NCBI RefSeq assembly: GCF_004963255.1
Contig: NZ_SUGA01000029.1
Location: forward strand, 1-64,000
Direction of reading: 5' to 3'
From: Mesorhizobium sp.
Lineage (GTDB): Bacteria > Pseudomonadota > Alphaproteobacteria > Rhizobiales > Rhizobiaceae
Length of the DNA: 64,000 nucleotides
Positions within the stretch are counted from its first letter, which is position 1; each line of letters starts with the position of its first letter. Shown here piece after piece: positions 1-8,480 of this stretch. The position numbers and the translations under genes are program-made. The notes below the pieces were generated by a model. That model ran no database searches. It worked only from the letters and a program-made list of their open reading frames with translations, and had not been told where the DNA came from.

Positions 1-142
1 TTCAAATCCGGCCGAAGCCGGTCGCCGCTTAGGGCTCGGATTGTTCACGGTCGACGATTTGATGCGGTAGTCGCCTATGAGCGGTCAAAACGAACGCAGC
101 TGGTTCGCCGATCGACCAAACGGCGAGCGCACTGTGCTTTGC

Positions 143-1492
143 TCAGACCGCCACCGAGTGCCTCGCCGTTCCCCCTTTGAAATATGTATCGAACTTGGCC
201 GCGATGGTTCGAATGAAGGGGCGACTTTCAGTCCGTACGAGGAAACTGTCACCATCGAATTCAAGCGCTCGGGCAGGATCGTGGAGTGCGATGGACCTCG
301 AGCGATGAAGGAGCTGCTCGCCGGCTTTGCCGAACCGCTCCACCAGGTCGACTGCCGAGAAGGCAAAATCACACATCAGCCGCTCGATGATCCAGCCACG
401 GACGCGATCGTCGTCGGAAAGGGCAACGCCGCGGACGGCAGCCAACCCGCCATCCGCAACCATGCGCCCGTACCCGGCAGTCGAAGCCATGTTCTGCACG
501 TAGCCTTGGCGAAAACGACCGATGGACGAAGGGCCAAGTCCGATCAGTGTCGGGCAGCGATCCTCAGTGTAGCCCTGAAAATTGCGATGCAAAACCCCTG
601 CGCGGGCCGCTATGGCCAGCGCATCGTCGGGCTTCGCGAAATGATCGAGTCCTATTGCCTCATATCCCTTGGCGACAATTGCCCGCGCCGCGAGTTGAGA
701 TTGGGCGAAACGCTCAGTGGGACTCGGCAGCCATGCCTCGTCGATCATCGTCTGATGCTTCTTGAACCAGGGCACATGTGCGTAGCCGAACAGGGCCATC
801 CGGTCTGGCTCCAAGGTCAGTGCCTGCGCCACCGTGGAACAGATCGTCTCGCGTGTCTGATTCGGGAGCCCGTAGAGCAGGTCCAGATTGACCGATTCGA
901 CGCCCCGCGAACGAACCCCGTCGACGACTGCCTTGGTCTGCAAAAAACTCTGCTCACGATTAATTGCTTTTTGCACTTGCGGATCGAAATCCTGCACGCC
1001 GAGGCTCGCCCGCGTTACGCCGATTTGAGCAAGTGCATCAAGGCGCGCCTTGTCCATGTCGTTGGTTTCGATTTCGATGCTGACCGTAGCATCCGGGAGA
1101 AGGTCGAAGCTGTCCCGCAAGGCCGCTCCAAGAGCAACCATATCATCGGGCCTCAGAATAGTTGGCGAACCGCCACCGAAGTGGATTGCACGGACATGTG
1201 CCTTGCCGCTCACCAGACCGGCAATCGTGACGATTTCGGCATTCAGCGAGCGCAGATAAGCGGCCACCGGCTCATATTGGTGCGTCTGCTTGGTGTGGCA
1301 GGCGCAGAACCAGCAGAGCTTGTCGCAGTAAGGAATGTGCAGGTACAGCGAGATTTCGTCGCCGCTTTCCAGCGTCTCCAACCAGCCACGGTAAATGGCA
1401 GCATCGATCCCCGAATGGAAATGCGGCGCCGTCGGATAGCTGGTGTAGCGTGGGACGTTCTCGCTGAGTTTGACAGCTATTTCCGATTGCAT
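143..1492 (-). CDS. hemN: Oxygen-independent coproporphyrinogen III dehydrogenase (HemN)
   Basis: This radical SAM enzyme decarboxylates two propionates of coproporphyrinogen III to make protoporphyrinogen IX when oxygen is scarce, supplying heme for the cbb3 oxidase encoded nearby. The 449-residue length is normal for HemN. The [4Fe-4S]/SAM motif C-x3-C-x2-C is at Cys56, Cys60 and Cys63 (CDKLCWFC), preceded by YLHIPY, and a GGGSPT motif follows. The frame is open upstream to 1663, but those 57 residues look non-coding and the chosen ATG gives the standard N-terminus (MQSEIAVKLS). It is divergent from fnrN, with an FNR-like box about 55 bp upstream of this start. Oxygen-dependent control by FnrN is inferred. 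Confidence 0.93.
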   Translation of the reverse strand: MQSEIAVKLSENVPRYTSYPTAPHFHSGIDAAIYRGWLETLESGDEISLYLHIPYCDKLCWFCACHTKQTHQYEPVAAYLRSLNAEIVTIAGLVSGKAHVRAIHFGGGSPTILRPDDMVALGAALRDSFDLLPDATVSIEIETNDMDKARLDALAQIGVTRASLGVQDFDPQVQKAINREQSFLQTKAVVDGVRSRGVESVNLDLLYGLPNQTRETICSTVAQALTLEPDRMALFGYAHVPWFKKHQTMIDEAWLPSPTERFAQSQLAARAIVAKGYEAIGLDHFAKPDDALAIAARAGVLHRNFQGYTEDRCPTLIGLGPSSIGRFRQGYVQNMASTAGYGRMVADGGLAAVRGVALSDDDRVRGWIIERLMCDFAFSAVDLVERFGKAGEQLLHRSRSIALHDPARALEFDGDSFLVRTESRPFIRTIAAKFDTYFKGGTARHSVAV

Positions 1493-1546
1493 CTCGCGTT
1501 CACCGTGTTGCCCGCCGGAACACTGCACGCATCGCTGAAGCAGACC

Positions 1547-1560
1547 CTGATCTCGATCAG
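1547..1560. promoter_or_regulatory. FNR/FixK-type box (anaerobox) between hemN and fnrN
   Basis: A perfect palindrome, CTGAT-CTCG-ATCAG, matches the FNR/FixK consensus TTGAT-N4-ATCAA except for the outermost base on each side. It lies 55 bp upstream of the hemN start and 84 bp upstream of the fnrN start, so it could serve either or both. Autoregulation of fnrN from such boxes is known in rhizobia. Function here is inferred. Confidence 0.6.
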
Positions 1561-1643
1561 CCGCGCTCATGGACAAACCGCCGCAGGATTTCTCTACCTG
1601 GATGGGTATCCTGCCGGCAGTTAGGATCGGGTAAGGCGAACGC

Positions 1644-2387
1644 ATGACCTTTCGGCAAGACATTCATAGTTCCGGCATTCCTGTTCTTTGCTTCCCTTGC
1701 GAGGCACGGCGTCGCGGTGTCTGCGGTGCGCTCGATCCAGACAATTTGGTTGGGCTCGCCAAGACTTGCTCGCGTCGCCGGATCGAGTCAGGAATGGAGT
1801 TGACCGGCGAGGCACAGAACGTCGACAGCTACTCCAACGTGCTTTCAGGCGTGGTAAAGCTATCAAAGAGCCTGTCGGATGGGCGCCAGCAGATCGTCGG
1901 TCTCCAGTTTGCACCGGATTTTCTGGGACGTCCTTTCAAGGAGGAAAGCTCGATCAATGCGGAAGCGGCAACAGCAGTCACGCTGTGTTCGTTTCCGCGA
2001 GCGGCCGTCGAACGGATGATGAAGGCGTCACGGGAATTCGAGCATCGCCTGCTCAAACAGACGCTGAATGAACTCGATGAGGCGCGCGAGTGGATGGTGA
2101 CGCTGGGGCGCAAGACAGCTCCGGAAAAGGTGGCGACTTTTCTCCTCATGATGGCCCGGAATATCGATTCCAGTCTCGATGCGGCTTCCGGGTCGGCCTC
2201 CTTCGATCTGCCGCTGACGCGTGCCGAAATGTCTGATTTCCTTGGAATCACCAGCGAGACCGTGAGCCGCCAACTGACGCGATTGCGGGCTGACGGGGTG
2301 ATTCGGATTGAGAACGCACGCCATGTGACGGTGGACAGCATAAGCCGTCTGGAGAAGCGCTGTGGCGGCGGACGCGAGCGGCCCTAA
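1644..2387 (+). CDS. fnrN: FnrN-type oxygen-sensing Crp/Fnr transcriptional regulator
   Basis: This global activator of microaerobic genes binds TTGAT-N4-ATCAA-like sites as a dimer. The N-terminal cluster ligands C-x2-C-x7-C are Cys16, Cys19 and Cys27, and the fourth ligand is Cys115 in the sensor domain (TLCSFP). The protein is therefore expected to sense oxygen directly through a [4Fe-4S] cluster, unlike FixK2 types that lack these cysteines. The C-terminal winged helix carries the E-x2-SR recognition pattern of FNR (ITSETVSRQLTRL). At 247 residues it has normal FnrN length. It is divergent from hemN and sits upstream of ccoNOQP, with candidate binding sites next to both. Confidence 0.9.
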   Translation: MTFRQDIHSSGIPVLCFPCEARRRGVCGALDPDNLVGLAKTCSRRRIESGMELTGEAQNVDSYSNVLSGVVKLSKSLSDGRQQIVGLQFAPDFLGRPFKEESSINAEAATAVTLCSFPRAAVERMMKASREFEHRLLKQTLNELDEAREWMVTLGRKTAPEKVATFLLMMARNIDSSLDAASGSASFDLPLTRAEMSDFLGITSETVSRQLTRLRADGVIRIENARHVTVDSISRLEKRCGGGRERP

Positions 2388-2881
2388 GCGGCGAGGCCAT
2401 GTCGCATGACTCCGGGGCGGGCCGTGTTTGCCTTTTAATGCGATGTCGCCGCGCCTTCGACGAAGCGGCGTCACGGTTGTCGAGACAAACAGCTTTCGGG
2501 CTTTGATAGGAACGTGACCAATCGCCAGGTGTGTTTCGGCACATACCGGCGAAGCATGGTCCTTAATCTGCCACGGCTCGGCGGAACGATCGCGTTCGTT
2601 TCCAATGGGATCCGAACAACGTTTGGCAGGGCATCGGCAATAGCATCCAACGCGCGCAGAGCCTCAGCTTTCGCCTCAGCGATCGCGTCTGCGCCCGCCC
2701 AACCCAGGGAACGCCTTCCATGAGGGAGTGAGCCCGCGCTGCGTTCCTCGTTCATTCGCCACCTGCTGATTGCGCCGCACAAAATCGTGCGGCCTGACAT
2801 AGATCAGGGCGAGGGGGCGGCGGCTGCGCGATTAGTGCGCTGCGGATTTGGCATCCACCAGATTCGAGATCGGGATCTGCA
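2388..2881. other. Intergenic region between fnrN and ccoN
   Basis: About 490 bases without a convincing gene. Short open frames occur on both strands (for example 2514-2723 on plus, 2471-2800 on minus), but none shows recognisable domains or a good ribosome binding site. The region holds the ccoN control sequences, including the FNR-like box at 2794-2807. Confidence 0.5.
2794..2807. promoter_or_regulatory. FNR/FixK-type box upstream of ccoN
   Basis: CTGAC-ATAG-ATCAG fits the rhizobial FixK/FnrN consensus TTGA[CT]-N4-[AG]TCAA with the first T replaced by C and the last A by G, as in the box at 1547-1560. It lies 75 bp upstream of the ccoN start, a distance suited to activation of a class II promoter with a short leader. 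Binding is inferred. Confidence 0.6.
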
Positions 2882-4501
2882 ATGAAATTCGGCACAGAGA
2901 TCGTCCTTCTAAGCGTGTTCGCTTTTGCGGCCCTGGTGGCCGCCGGCTTCGGCGTGGATGAACCTTTCCGCCGACACATGTGGGTGTTGTTCTTCGCAGT
3001 GGCTGGTTTCACTGCGATCCTGTTGCGCAACACGGAGTTCAGGCCAGCAGCTCCGATTGACCCATCCGCTTACATGGATGGTCCGATCCGCTACGGCGCG
3101 ATCGCCACCGTGTTCTGGGGTGTCGTCGGCATGCTGGTCGGCGTGGTGATCGCGCTGCAGCTCGCCTACCCCGATCTCAACATCCAGCCCTGGTTCAATT
3201 TCGGTCGTTTGCGGCCGTTGCACACATCCGGTGTCGTTTTCGCCTTCGGCGGCAACGCGCTGCTTTGCACGTCTCTGTATGTCGTGCAGCGCACCTGCCG
3301 CGCGCGCCTCTTCGGCCGTGATCTCGCCTGGTTCGTCTTCTGGGGCTACCAGCTGTTCATCGTCATGGCCGCGACCGGCTACCTGCTCGGCATCACCGAG
3401 GGCCGCGAGTACGCCGAACCCGAATGGTATGTGGATGTCTGGCTGACCATCGTCTGGGTCGCCTACCTCATTCTGTTCCTTGGCACGATCCTGAAGCGCA
3501 AGGAACCGCATATCTACGTGGCCAACTGGTTCTACCTGTCGTTCATCGTGACCATCGCGATGCTGCATGTGGTCAACAACCTGTCCATACCAGTCTCGTT
3601 CCCGGGCTCCAAGAGCTACTCCGCCTTTTCAGGGGTCCAGGACGCCTTGACGCAATGGTGGTACGGCCACAACGCGGTCGGCTTCTTTCTCACCGCCGGC
3701 TTCCTCGGCATGATGTATTATTTCGTGCCCAAGCAGGCGAACCGGCCAGTCTATTCGTACCGGCTGTCGATCGTCCATTTCTGGGCTATCATCTTTCTCT
3801 ACATCTGGGCCGGGCCGCATCACCTGCACTACACCGCCTTGCCCGATTGGGCGCAGACGCTCGGCATGGTGTTCTCGATCATGCTGTGGATGCCGTCCTG
3901 GGGCGGCATGATCAACGGCCTGATGACGCTGTCCGGCGCCTGGGACAAGCTGCGCACCGATCCGATCATCCGCATGATGGTGATGGCCGTCGCCTTCTAT
4001 GGCATGTCGACCTTCGAAGGCCCCATCATGGCGATCCGGGCGGTCAATTCGCTGTCGCATTATACCGACTGGACCATCGGGCACGTCCATTCGGGTGCGC
4101 TCGGCTGGGTCGGCATGATCTCGTTCGGCGCGATCTACTACATGGTCCCGAAGCTCTGGAACCGTCAACGGCTCTACTCGCTGAGGCTCGTCACCTGGCA
4201 CTTCTGGCTGGCGACACTCGGGATCGTCGTCTACGCCGCGGTGATGTGGGTGTCCGGCATCATGCAGGGCCTGATGTGGCGCGAATATGGCGAGCAGGGC
4301 TTCCTGGTCTACTCCTTCGCCGAAACCGTCGCCGCCATGCACCCCTACTATGTCCTGCGCGCCATCGGCGGCGCCATGTACCTCTCCGGCGCCCTGATCA
4401 TGGCCTGGAACATCACCAGGACCATCCTCGGCCACCAGCGCGAGGAGGAGCCGATGCCGAGCCCCGTCGCCATCCGACCTGCGCGATCAGGAGCCAGGTA
4501 A
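2882..4501 (+). CDS. ccoN: cbb3-type cytochrome c oxidase subunit I (CcoN/FixN)
   Basis: Catalytic subunit of the high-affinity cbb3 terminal oxidase. It reduces oxygen to water at a heme b3-CuB centre in the cytoplasmic membrane and lets the cell respire at very low oxygen. The 539-residue protein is a multi-span membrane protein with the expected conserved histidines, for example in PLHTSGVVFAFGG, WWYGHNAVGFF, GPHHLHYT and IGHVHSGALGW. It is the first gene of a tight ccoNOQP operon and its stop codon overlaps the ccoO start by one base. An FNR-like box upstream suggests FnrN-dependent microaerobic induction. Confidence 0.96.
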   Translation: MKFGTEIVLLSVFAFAALVAAGFGVDEPFRRHMWVLFFAVAGFTAILLRNTEFRPAAPIDPSAYMDGPIRYGAIATVFWGVVGMLVGVVIALQLAYPDLNIQPWFNFGRLRPLHTSGVVFAFGGNALLCTSLYVVQRTCRARLFGRDLAWFVFWGYQLFIVMAATGYLLGITEGREYAEPEWYVDVWLTIVWVAYLILFLGTILKRKEPHIYVANWFYLSFIVTIAMLHVVNNLSIPVSFPGSKSYSAFSGVQDALTQWWYGHNAVGFFLTAGFLGMMYYFVPKQANRPVYSYRLSIVHFWAIIFLYIWAGPHHLHYTALPDWAQTLGMVFSIMLWMPSWGGMINGLMTLSGAWDKLRTDPIIRMMVMAVAFYGMSTFEGPIMAIRAVNSLSHYTDWTIGHVHSGALGWVGMISFGAIYYMVPKLWNRQRLYSLRLVTWHFWLATLGIVVYAAVMWVSGIMQGLMWREYGEQGFLVYSFAETVAAMHPYYVLRAIGGAMYLSGALIMAWNITRTILGHQREEEPMPSPVAIRPARSGAR

Positions 4502-5232
4502 TGGGCTTGATGGACAAACACGCAATCATCGAGAAGAACGCCACGCTTCTTCTCGTTGGCTCGCTGCTCGTGGTGACGGTCGGCGGCATCGTCGAGATCG
4601 CGCCTCTCTTCTATCTCGACAACACGATCGAGAAGGTGGAAGGCATGCGCCCCTATTCGCCGCTCGAACTTGTCGGGCGCAACATCTATATGCGCGAGGG
4701 CTGCTACCTCTGTCATAGCCAGATGATCAGGCCGTTCCGCGACGAAGTTGAGCGCTATGGCCACTACAGCCTGGCTGCCGAGTCCATGTACGATCACCCC
4801 TTCCAGTGGGGATCGAAGCGCACCGGGCCGGATCTCGCCAGAGTTGGCGACCGCTACTCGAATGCATGGCATGTCGCGCATCTTACCGACCCGCGCTCGG
4901 TGGTGCCGGAATCGATCATGCCGAGCTATGGGTTCCTGAAAGACACGCCGATCGACGTGAAGGATTTCTCGACGCATCTGGTCGCCAACAGGCTTGTAGC
5001 CGTCCCTTACACCGATGACATGATCGCCCACGCCAATGCGGATCTGGCGGCGCAGGCCGATCCCAATGCCGACACATCAGGCCTTGAGGCGCGTTACCCA
5101 AAAGCCAAGATCGGCGACTTCGACGGCAACCCGCAACAGGTCACCGAAATGGATGCCCTGCTCGCCTACCTGCAGATGCTTGGCACACTGGTCGACTTCA
5201 AAAATTACGACGAAGCCGCCGGCTACCGCTGA
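4501..5232 (+). CDS. ccoO: cbb3-type oxidase monoheme cytochrome c subunit (CcoO/FixO)
   Basis: Membrane-anchored c-type cytochrome that passes electrons to CcoN. An N-terminal membrane helix (about residues 15-37) precedes the single heme-binding motif CYLCH near residue 68 (GCYLCHSQMIRPFRDE, the family hallmark). A methionine axial ligand is plausible in the SIMPSYGFL stretch. The 243-residue length is normal for the family. The ATG overlaps the last base of the ccoN stop codon, and the reading frame is open far upstream only because ccoN is GC-rich. Confidence 0.95.
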   Translation: MGLMDKHAIIEKNATLLLVGSLLVVTVGGIVEIAPLFYLDNTIEKVEGMRPYSPLELVGRNIYMREGCYLCHSQMIRPFRDEVERYGHYSLAAESMYDHPFQWGSKRTGPDLARVGDRYSNAWHVAHLTDPRSVVPESIMPSYGFLKDTPIDVKDFSTHLVANRLVAVPYTDDMIAHANADLAAQADPNADTSGLEARYPKAKIGDFDGNPQQVTEMDALLAYLQMLGTLVDFKNYDEAAGYR

Positions 5233-5243
5233 GGAGAACGCTG

Positions 5244-5393
5244 ATGACCTACAATTTGATGCGGGCGTTTGCCGACAGCTGGGGCCTGGTTGCGATGGCG
5301 CTGTTCTTCGTGGGGTGCATCGCCTTTGCCCTACGCCCCGGCAGCCGAAGGCTGGCCGACGAAGCGGCCCGCATTCCGCTCGAGGACGAGTGA
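5244..5393 (+). CDS. ccoQ: cbb3-type oxidase small subunit (CcoQ/FixQ)
   Basis: Forty-nine-residue single-span membrane protein that stabilises the cbb3 complex and is one of the operon's two very short genes. It reads MTYNLMRAFADSWGLV, then a hydrophobic helix (about residues 14-30) and a charged tail ending in LEDE. The start has a good ribosome binding site (GAGGAG about 8 bases upstream). It lies 11 bases after ccoO and 2 bases before ccoP, exactly where CcoQ is expected. Confidence 0.92.
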   Translation: MTYNLMRAFADSWGLVAMALFFVGCIAFALRPGSRRLADEAARIPLEDE

Positions 5394-5395
5394 TC

Positions 5396-6259
5396 ATGAG
5401 CGACGAGCATATCGATGAAATCTCTGGCGTCTCGACCACCGGCCACGAATGGGATGGTATCCGGGAGCTGAACAACCCGCTTCCCAGATGGTGGGTTATC
5501 ACTTTTTACGTCACCATTGTCTGGGCGATAGGCTACACCATTGCCTATCCAGCATGGCCTCTGTTGCACTCGGCGACAACGGGTGTGCTCGGCTATTCCA
5601 GCCGCAACGAGGTCAGGAACGAGCTGACCGCGGCTGAGGCCGCCAAGGGCAAATATATCTCGGCGGTGGAGTCCAAGAGCGTCTCGGAAATCGCCGCGGA
5701 CGACGGCCTGCGCGAATTCGCAATCGCCGCCGGTGGCGCCGCTTTCAAGGTCAATTGCGTACAATGTCATGGCTCCGGCGCCCAGGGTTCCAAGGGCTTT
5801 CCCAATCTCAACGACGACGACTGGCTGTGGGGCGGCAAGGCCGAGCAGATCCAGCAGACGATTACGCACGGCATCCGCTTCGCATCCGATCCGGACACGC
5901 GCCTGTCGGAAATGCCGGCCTTCGGCGACATCATTACCGCCGACCAGATCGCACAAGTCAGCGCCTACGTGGCCAGCCTTTCCGGCAAGGTCCGCGATGC
6001 AAGTCTGATCCAACCCGGCGCCAAGGTCTTTGCCGAGAATTGCGTGGCCTGTCACGGCGACAATGCAAAAGGCAACAGGGAATTCGGCGCCCCCGACCTG
6101 ACCGATGCGATCTGGCTCTATGGATCCGGTGAGACAGCCATCGCCGCACAGGTCCGTGCGCCAAAACAGGGCGTCATGCCGGCCTGGGTTGGCCGTCTCG
6201 GCGAGATCAAGGTCAAGGAACTTGCAGTTTATGTCCATTCGCTTGGCGGCGGAGAATAG
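5396..6259 (+). CDS. ccoP: cbb3-type oxidase diheme cytochrome c subunit (CcoP/FixP)
   Basis: Diheme cytochrome c that receives electrons from the bc1 complex via soluble cytochrome c and feeds the oxidase. After a cytoplasmic N-terminus carrying ELNNPLPRWW (CcoP signature) there is one membrane helix (about residues 35-55). Two heme motifs follow: CVQCH near residue 121 and CVACH near residue 216. The 287-residue length is normal. The ATG at 5396 follows the ccoQ stop by two bases; the longer frame upstream is the ccoQ shadow. Last gene of ccoNOQP, followed by a GC-rich hairpin. Confidence 0.96.
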   Translation: MSDEHIDEISGVSTTGHEWDGIRELNNPLPRWWVITFYVTIVWAIGYTIAYPAWPLLHSATTGVLGYSSRNEVRNELTAAEAAKGKYISAVESKSVSEIAADDGLREFAIAAGGAAFKVNCVQCHGSGAQGSKGFPNLNDDDWLWGGKAEQIQQTITHGIRFASDPDTRLSEMPAFGDIITADQIAQVSAYVASLSGKVRDASLIQPGAKVFAENCVACHGDNAKGNREFGAPDLTDAIWLYGSGETAIAAQVRAPKQGVMPAWVGRLGEIKVKELAVYVHSLGGGE

Positions 6260-6300
6260 GAATGGAAGGTCCTATTCTTCGGTCCCCCCTGCCAAGCGGA

Positions 6301-6326
6301 CGAGGCCCGGCGTGAGCCGGGCCTCG
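6301..6326. terminator. GC-rich hairpin after ccoP
   Basis: A perfect 11-bp inverted repeat, CGAGGCCCGGC and GCCGGGCCTCG, with a 4-base GTGA loop lies 42 bases after the ccoP stop. No T-run follows, so it may terminate weakly, attenuate read-through into ccoG, or stabilise the ccoNOQP mRNA 3' end. Confidence 0.5.
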
Positions 6327-6426
6327 ACACCATCCCTAATGCGATCTGCACAACCCGGCAAGGCTATCCTACGGCGAGGCTTTACGACAGGTGCCCCTGA
6401 CATTGGCTGGGAAAGTGGAGTTGCAC

Positions 6427-7986
6427 ATGCGTGACAAGACGCAGTTGACAGGGCTCGAAACAGAAACTGTCAATTCCGCCAAAACCCGCAAGCCGCTTTA
6501 TGCCGCGCGTCAAAAGATCTTTCCGAAGCGCGCCTCGGGCAACTTTCGTCGCTTCAAATGGCTGGTGATGACGATCACACTTGGCATCTATTACCTGGCT
6601 GCGTGGCTGCCTTGGGCTCGCGGTCCATTTGCCCCGGACCAGGCAGTCCTGCTCGATCTCGCGAACCGGCGCTTCTACTTCTTCTTCATCGAGATATGGC
6701 CCCAGGAATTCTTCTATGTGGCCGGCCTCCTGGTCATGGCGGGCGTCGGTCTTTTCCTGATCACCTCGACTGTCGGCCGTGCCTGGTGCGGCTATGCATG
6801 CCCTCAGACGGTGTGGGTCGATCTGTTCCTCGTCGTCGAACGTGCGATAGAGGGCGACCGTAACGCTCGCATGAAACTCGATGCAGGCCCCTGGACCGCC
6901 CGCAAGCTGATGCTGCGCTTATCGAAGCACGCCGTCTGGCTGGTCATCGGTGCGGCGACCGGCGGCGCCTGGATTTTCTATTTTGCCGATGCGCCGACGC
7001 TGGTTGGCGAACTCTTCACCGGCACCGCGCCACCCGTCGCCTACATCACTGTCGCCGTGCTGACGGCTACCACCTACACGTTCGGCGGTCTGATGCGCGA
7101 GCAGGTCTGCACCTACATGTGCCCATGGCCGCGCATCCAGGCAGCGATGCTCGACGAAAGTTCTCTCACCGTCACCTACAATGACTGGCGCGGCGAACCG
7201 CGTTCTCGCCACGCCAAGAAGGTCCTTGCCGCAGGGCTGCCGGTCGGTGACTGCGTCGACTGCAATGCCTGCGTCGCGGTCTGCCCGATGGGGATCGACA
7301 TCCGCGATGGCCAGCAGATGGAATGCATCACCTGCGCGCTGTGCATAGACGCCTGCGACGGGGTCATGGACAAGCTCGGCAAGGAGCGCGGGCTGATCTC
7401 CTATGCGACACTGTCCGACTACAACGCCAACATGATGCTGGCGACCGCGGGCGGCTCCAGTTCAGTCAACCCGTCGCAGGTCAGGACCGCTGATGGCCTG
7501 TTCTCCGACAAGGTGGCGCATTTCCATATCCGCAAGATCTTTCGGCCACGCACCTACGTCTACATGGGTATCTGGTCGCTGATCGGCCTGGGTCTGCTCT
7601 ATTCGCTGCTGACGCGCGATCGGCTCGAAGTCAACGTGCTGCATGATCGCAATCCGCAATTTGTCACGCTGTCCGACGGCTCGATCCGCAACGGCTACAC
7701 CGTCAAGCTGCTCAACATGATCCCCGAGCCAAGGACGATCGTTGTCGCGATTCAAGGCTTGCAGGGCGCCGAGATGAGCGTGGTCGGCGACGACATCCCG
7801 GAAGGCCGTTCTTTTGCCATTCCGGTCGAACCCGACCGCCTGAAAATGCTGAAGGTCTTCGTGCGCCAGCCGGCGGATCAAATCCAGGGCACAGCGCAGA
7901 CCTTCAAGTTCCGTGTCGAGGACAAGGCGAGCTTCGAGGCGGACGAATACACCGCCACCTTCAACGCGCCGGAGACTGCCAGATGA
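6427..7986 (+). CDS. ccoG: cbb3 oxidase assembly ferredoxin-like protein CcoG (FixG)
   Basis: Membrane iron-sulfur protein needed for cbb3 oxidase biogenesis, thought to reduce Cu(II) for delivery to the CuB site. Several membrane helices surround a CGYACPQTVW motif. Two [4Fe-4S] ferredoxin motifs follow (CVDCNACVAVCP and CITCALCIDACD), then a C-terminal Ig-like periplasmic domain. I chose the ATG at 6427 (MRDKTQL) because GTGGAG precedes it by about 7 bases; a GTG at 6391 would add 12 residues. The protein is 519 residues. A palindrome, TTGACAG-N15-CTGTCAA, lies just inside the gene (6445-6473). The stop overlaps ccoH by four bases. Confidence 0.94.
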   Translation: MRDKTQLTGLETETVNSAKTRKPLYAARQKIFPKRASGNFRRFKWLVMTITLGIYYLAAWLPWARGPFAPDQAVLLDLANRRFYFFFIEIWPQEFFYVAGLLVMAGVGLFLITSTVGRAWCGYACPQTVWVDLFLVVERAIEGDRNARMKLDAGPWTARKLMLRLSKHAVWLVIGAATGGAWIFYFADAPTLVGELFTGTAPPVAYITVAVLTATTYTFGGLMREQVCTYMCPWPRIQAAMLDESSLTVTYNDWRGEPRSRHAKKVLAAGLPVGDCVDCNACVAVCPMGIDIRDGQQMECITCALCIDACDGVMDKLGKERGLISYATLSDYNANMMLATAGGSSSVNPSQVRTADGLFSDKVAHFHIRKIFRPRTYVYMGIWSLIGLGLLYSLLTRDRLEVNVLHDRNPQFVTLSDGSIRNGYTVKLLNMIPEPRTIVVAIQGLQGAEMSVVGDDIPEGRSFAIPVEPDRLKMLKVFVRQPADQIQGTAQTFKFRVEDKASFEADEYTATFNAPETAR

Positions 7987-8480
7987 CCGCTAACGCTGAA
8001 AAACCCCGCGTATTCACCGGCAGGCACATGCTGGCCATCATCCTAGCCTTTTTCGGGGTGGTCATCGCGGTCAATCTGACGATGGCAACGCTCGCCAACA
8101 CGAGCTGGACCGGCCTTGTCGTCGAAAACACCTATGTGGCGAGCCAGCAGTTCAACAAGAAGGCCGAGGAGGGGCGGGCGCAGGCAGCGCTCGGCTGGAC
8201 CGGCAAGCTGACCATCGCATGGGGCGAGGTCCGCTATAGCCTTACCGACGCCGTCGGCAAGCCGATTGCCTTGCATGGCGTCAAGGTGCTGTTTCGCCAT
8301 CCCGCCTACGAGAAAGAGGACAAGGCGGTCAACCTCGCCCTCGCCTCCGGCCAGGAATTCGCAGCCCAGCACATGCCGAAGGATGGCGTCTGGATCGTCG
8401 AAGTCGACGCTGACGCCGGTCTGGCCGAGCCCTACCGCGAAGTCCGCAGGATCATGATTTCCCATGGAGCGCTGAAATGA
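7983..8480 (+). CDS. ccoH: FixH family protein (CcoH)
   Basis: Small membrane protein required for assembly or stability of the cbb3 oxidase. One N-terminal membrane helix (about residues 14-35) is followed by a periplasmic FixH domain with the typical pattern NKKAEEGRAQAALGW. The 165-residue length is normal. It overlaps ccoG and ccoI by ATGA on both sides, so translation of the three genes is probably coupled. Confidence 0.93.
   Translation: MTANAEKPRVFTGRHMLAIILAFFGVVIAVNLTMATLANTSWTGLVVENTYVASQQFNKKAEEGRAQAALGWTGKLTIAWGEVRYSLTDAVGKPIALHGVKVLFRHPAYEKEDKAVNLALASGQEFAAQHMPKDGVWIVEVDADAGLAEPYREVRRIMISHGALK

Noticed and set aside
77..1624. A 515-codon plus-strand open frame at the left end
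   Set aside because: It is antisense to hemN, has no recognisable domain, and exists because of high GC at third positions.
2505..2525. TTGATAGG near 2505 as a second FNR box before ccoN
   Set aside because: The right half-site is absent at the required spacing.
2471..2800. A 109-codon minus-strand frame in the fnrN-ccoN gap containing an Ala-rich helix
   Set aside because: No ribosome binding site or family recognised, and it covers the probable ccoN promoter.
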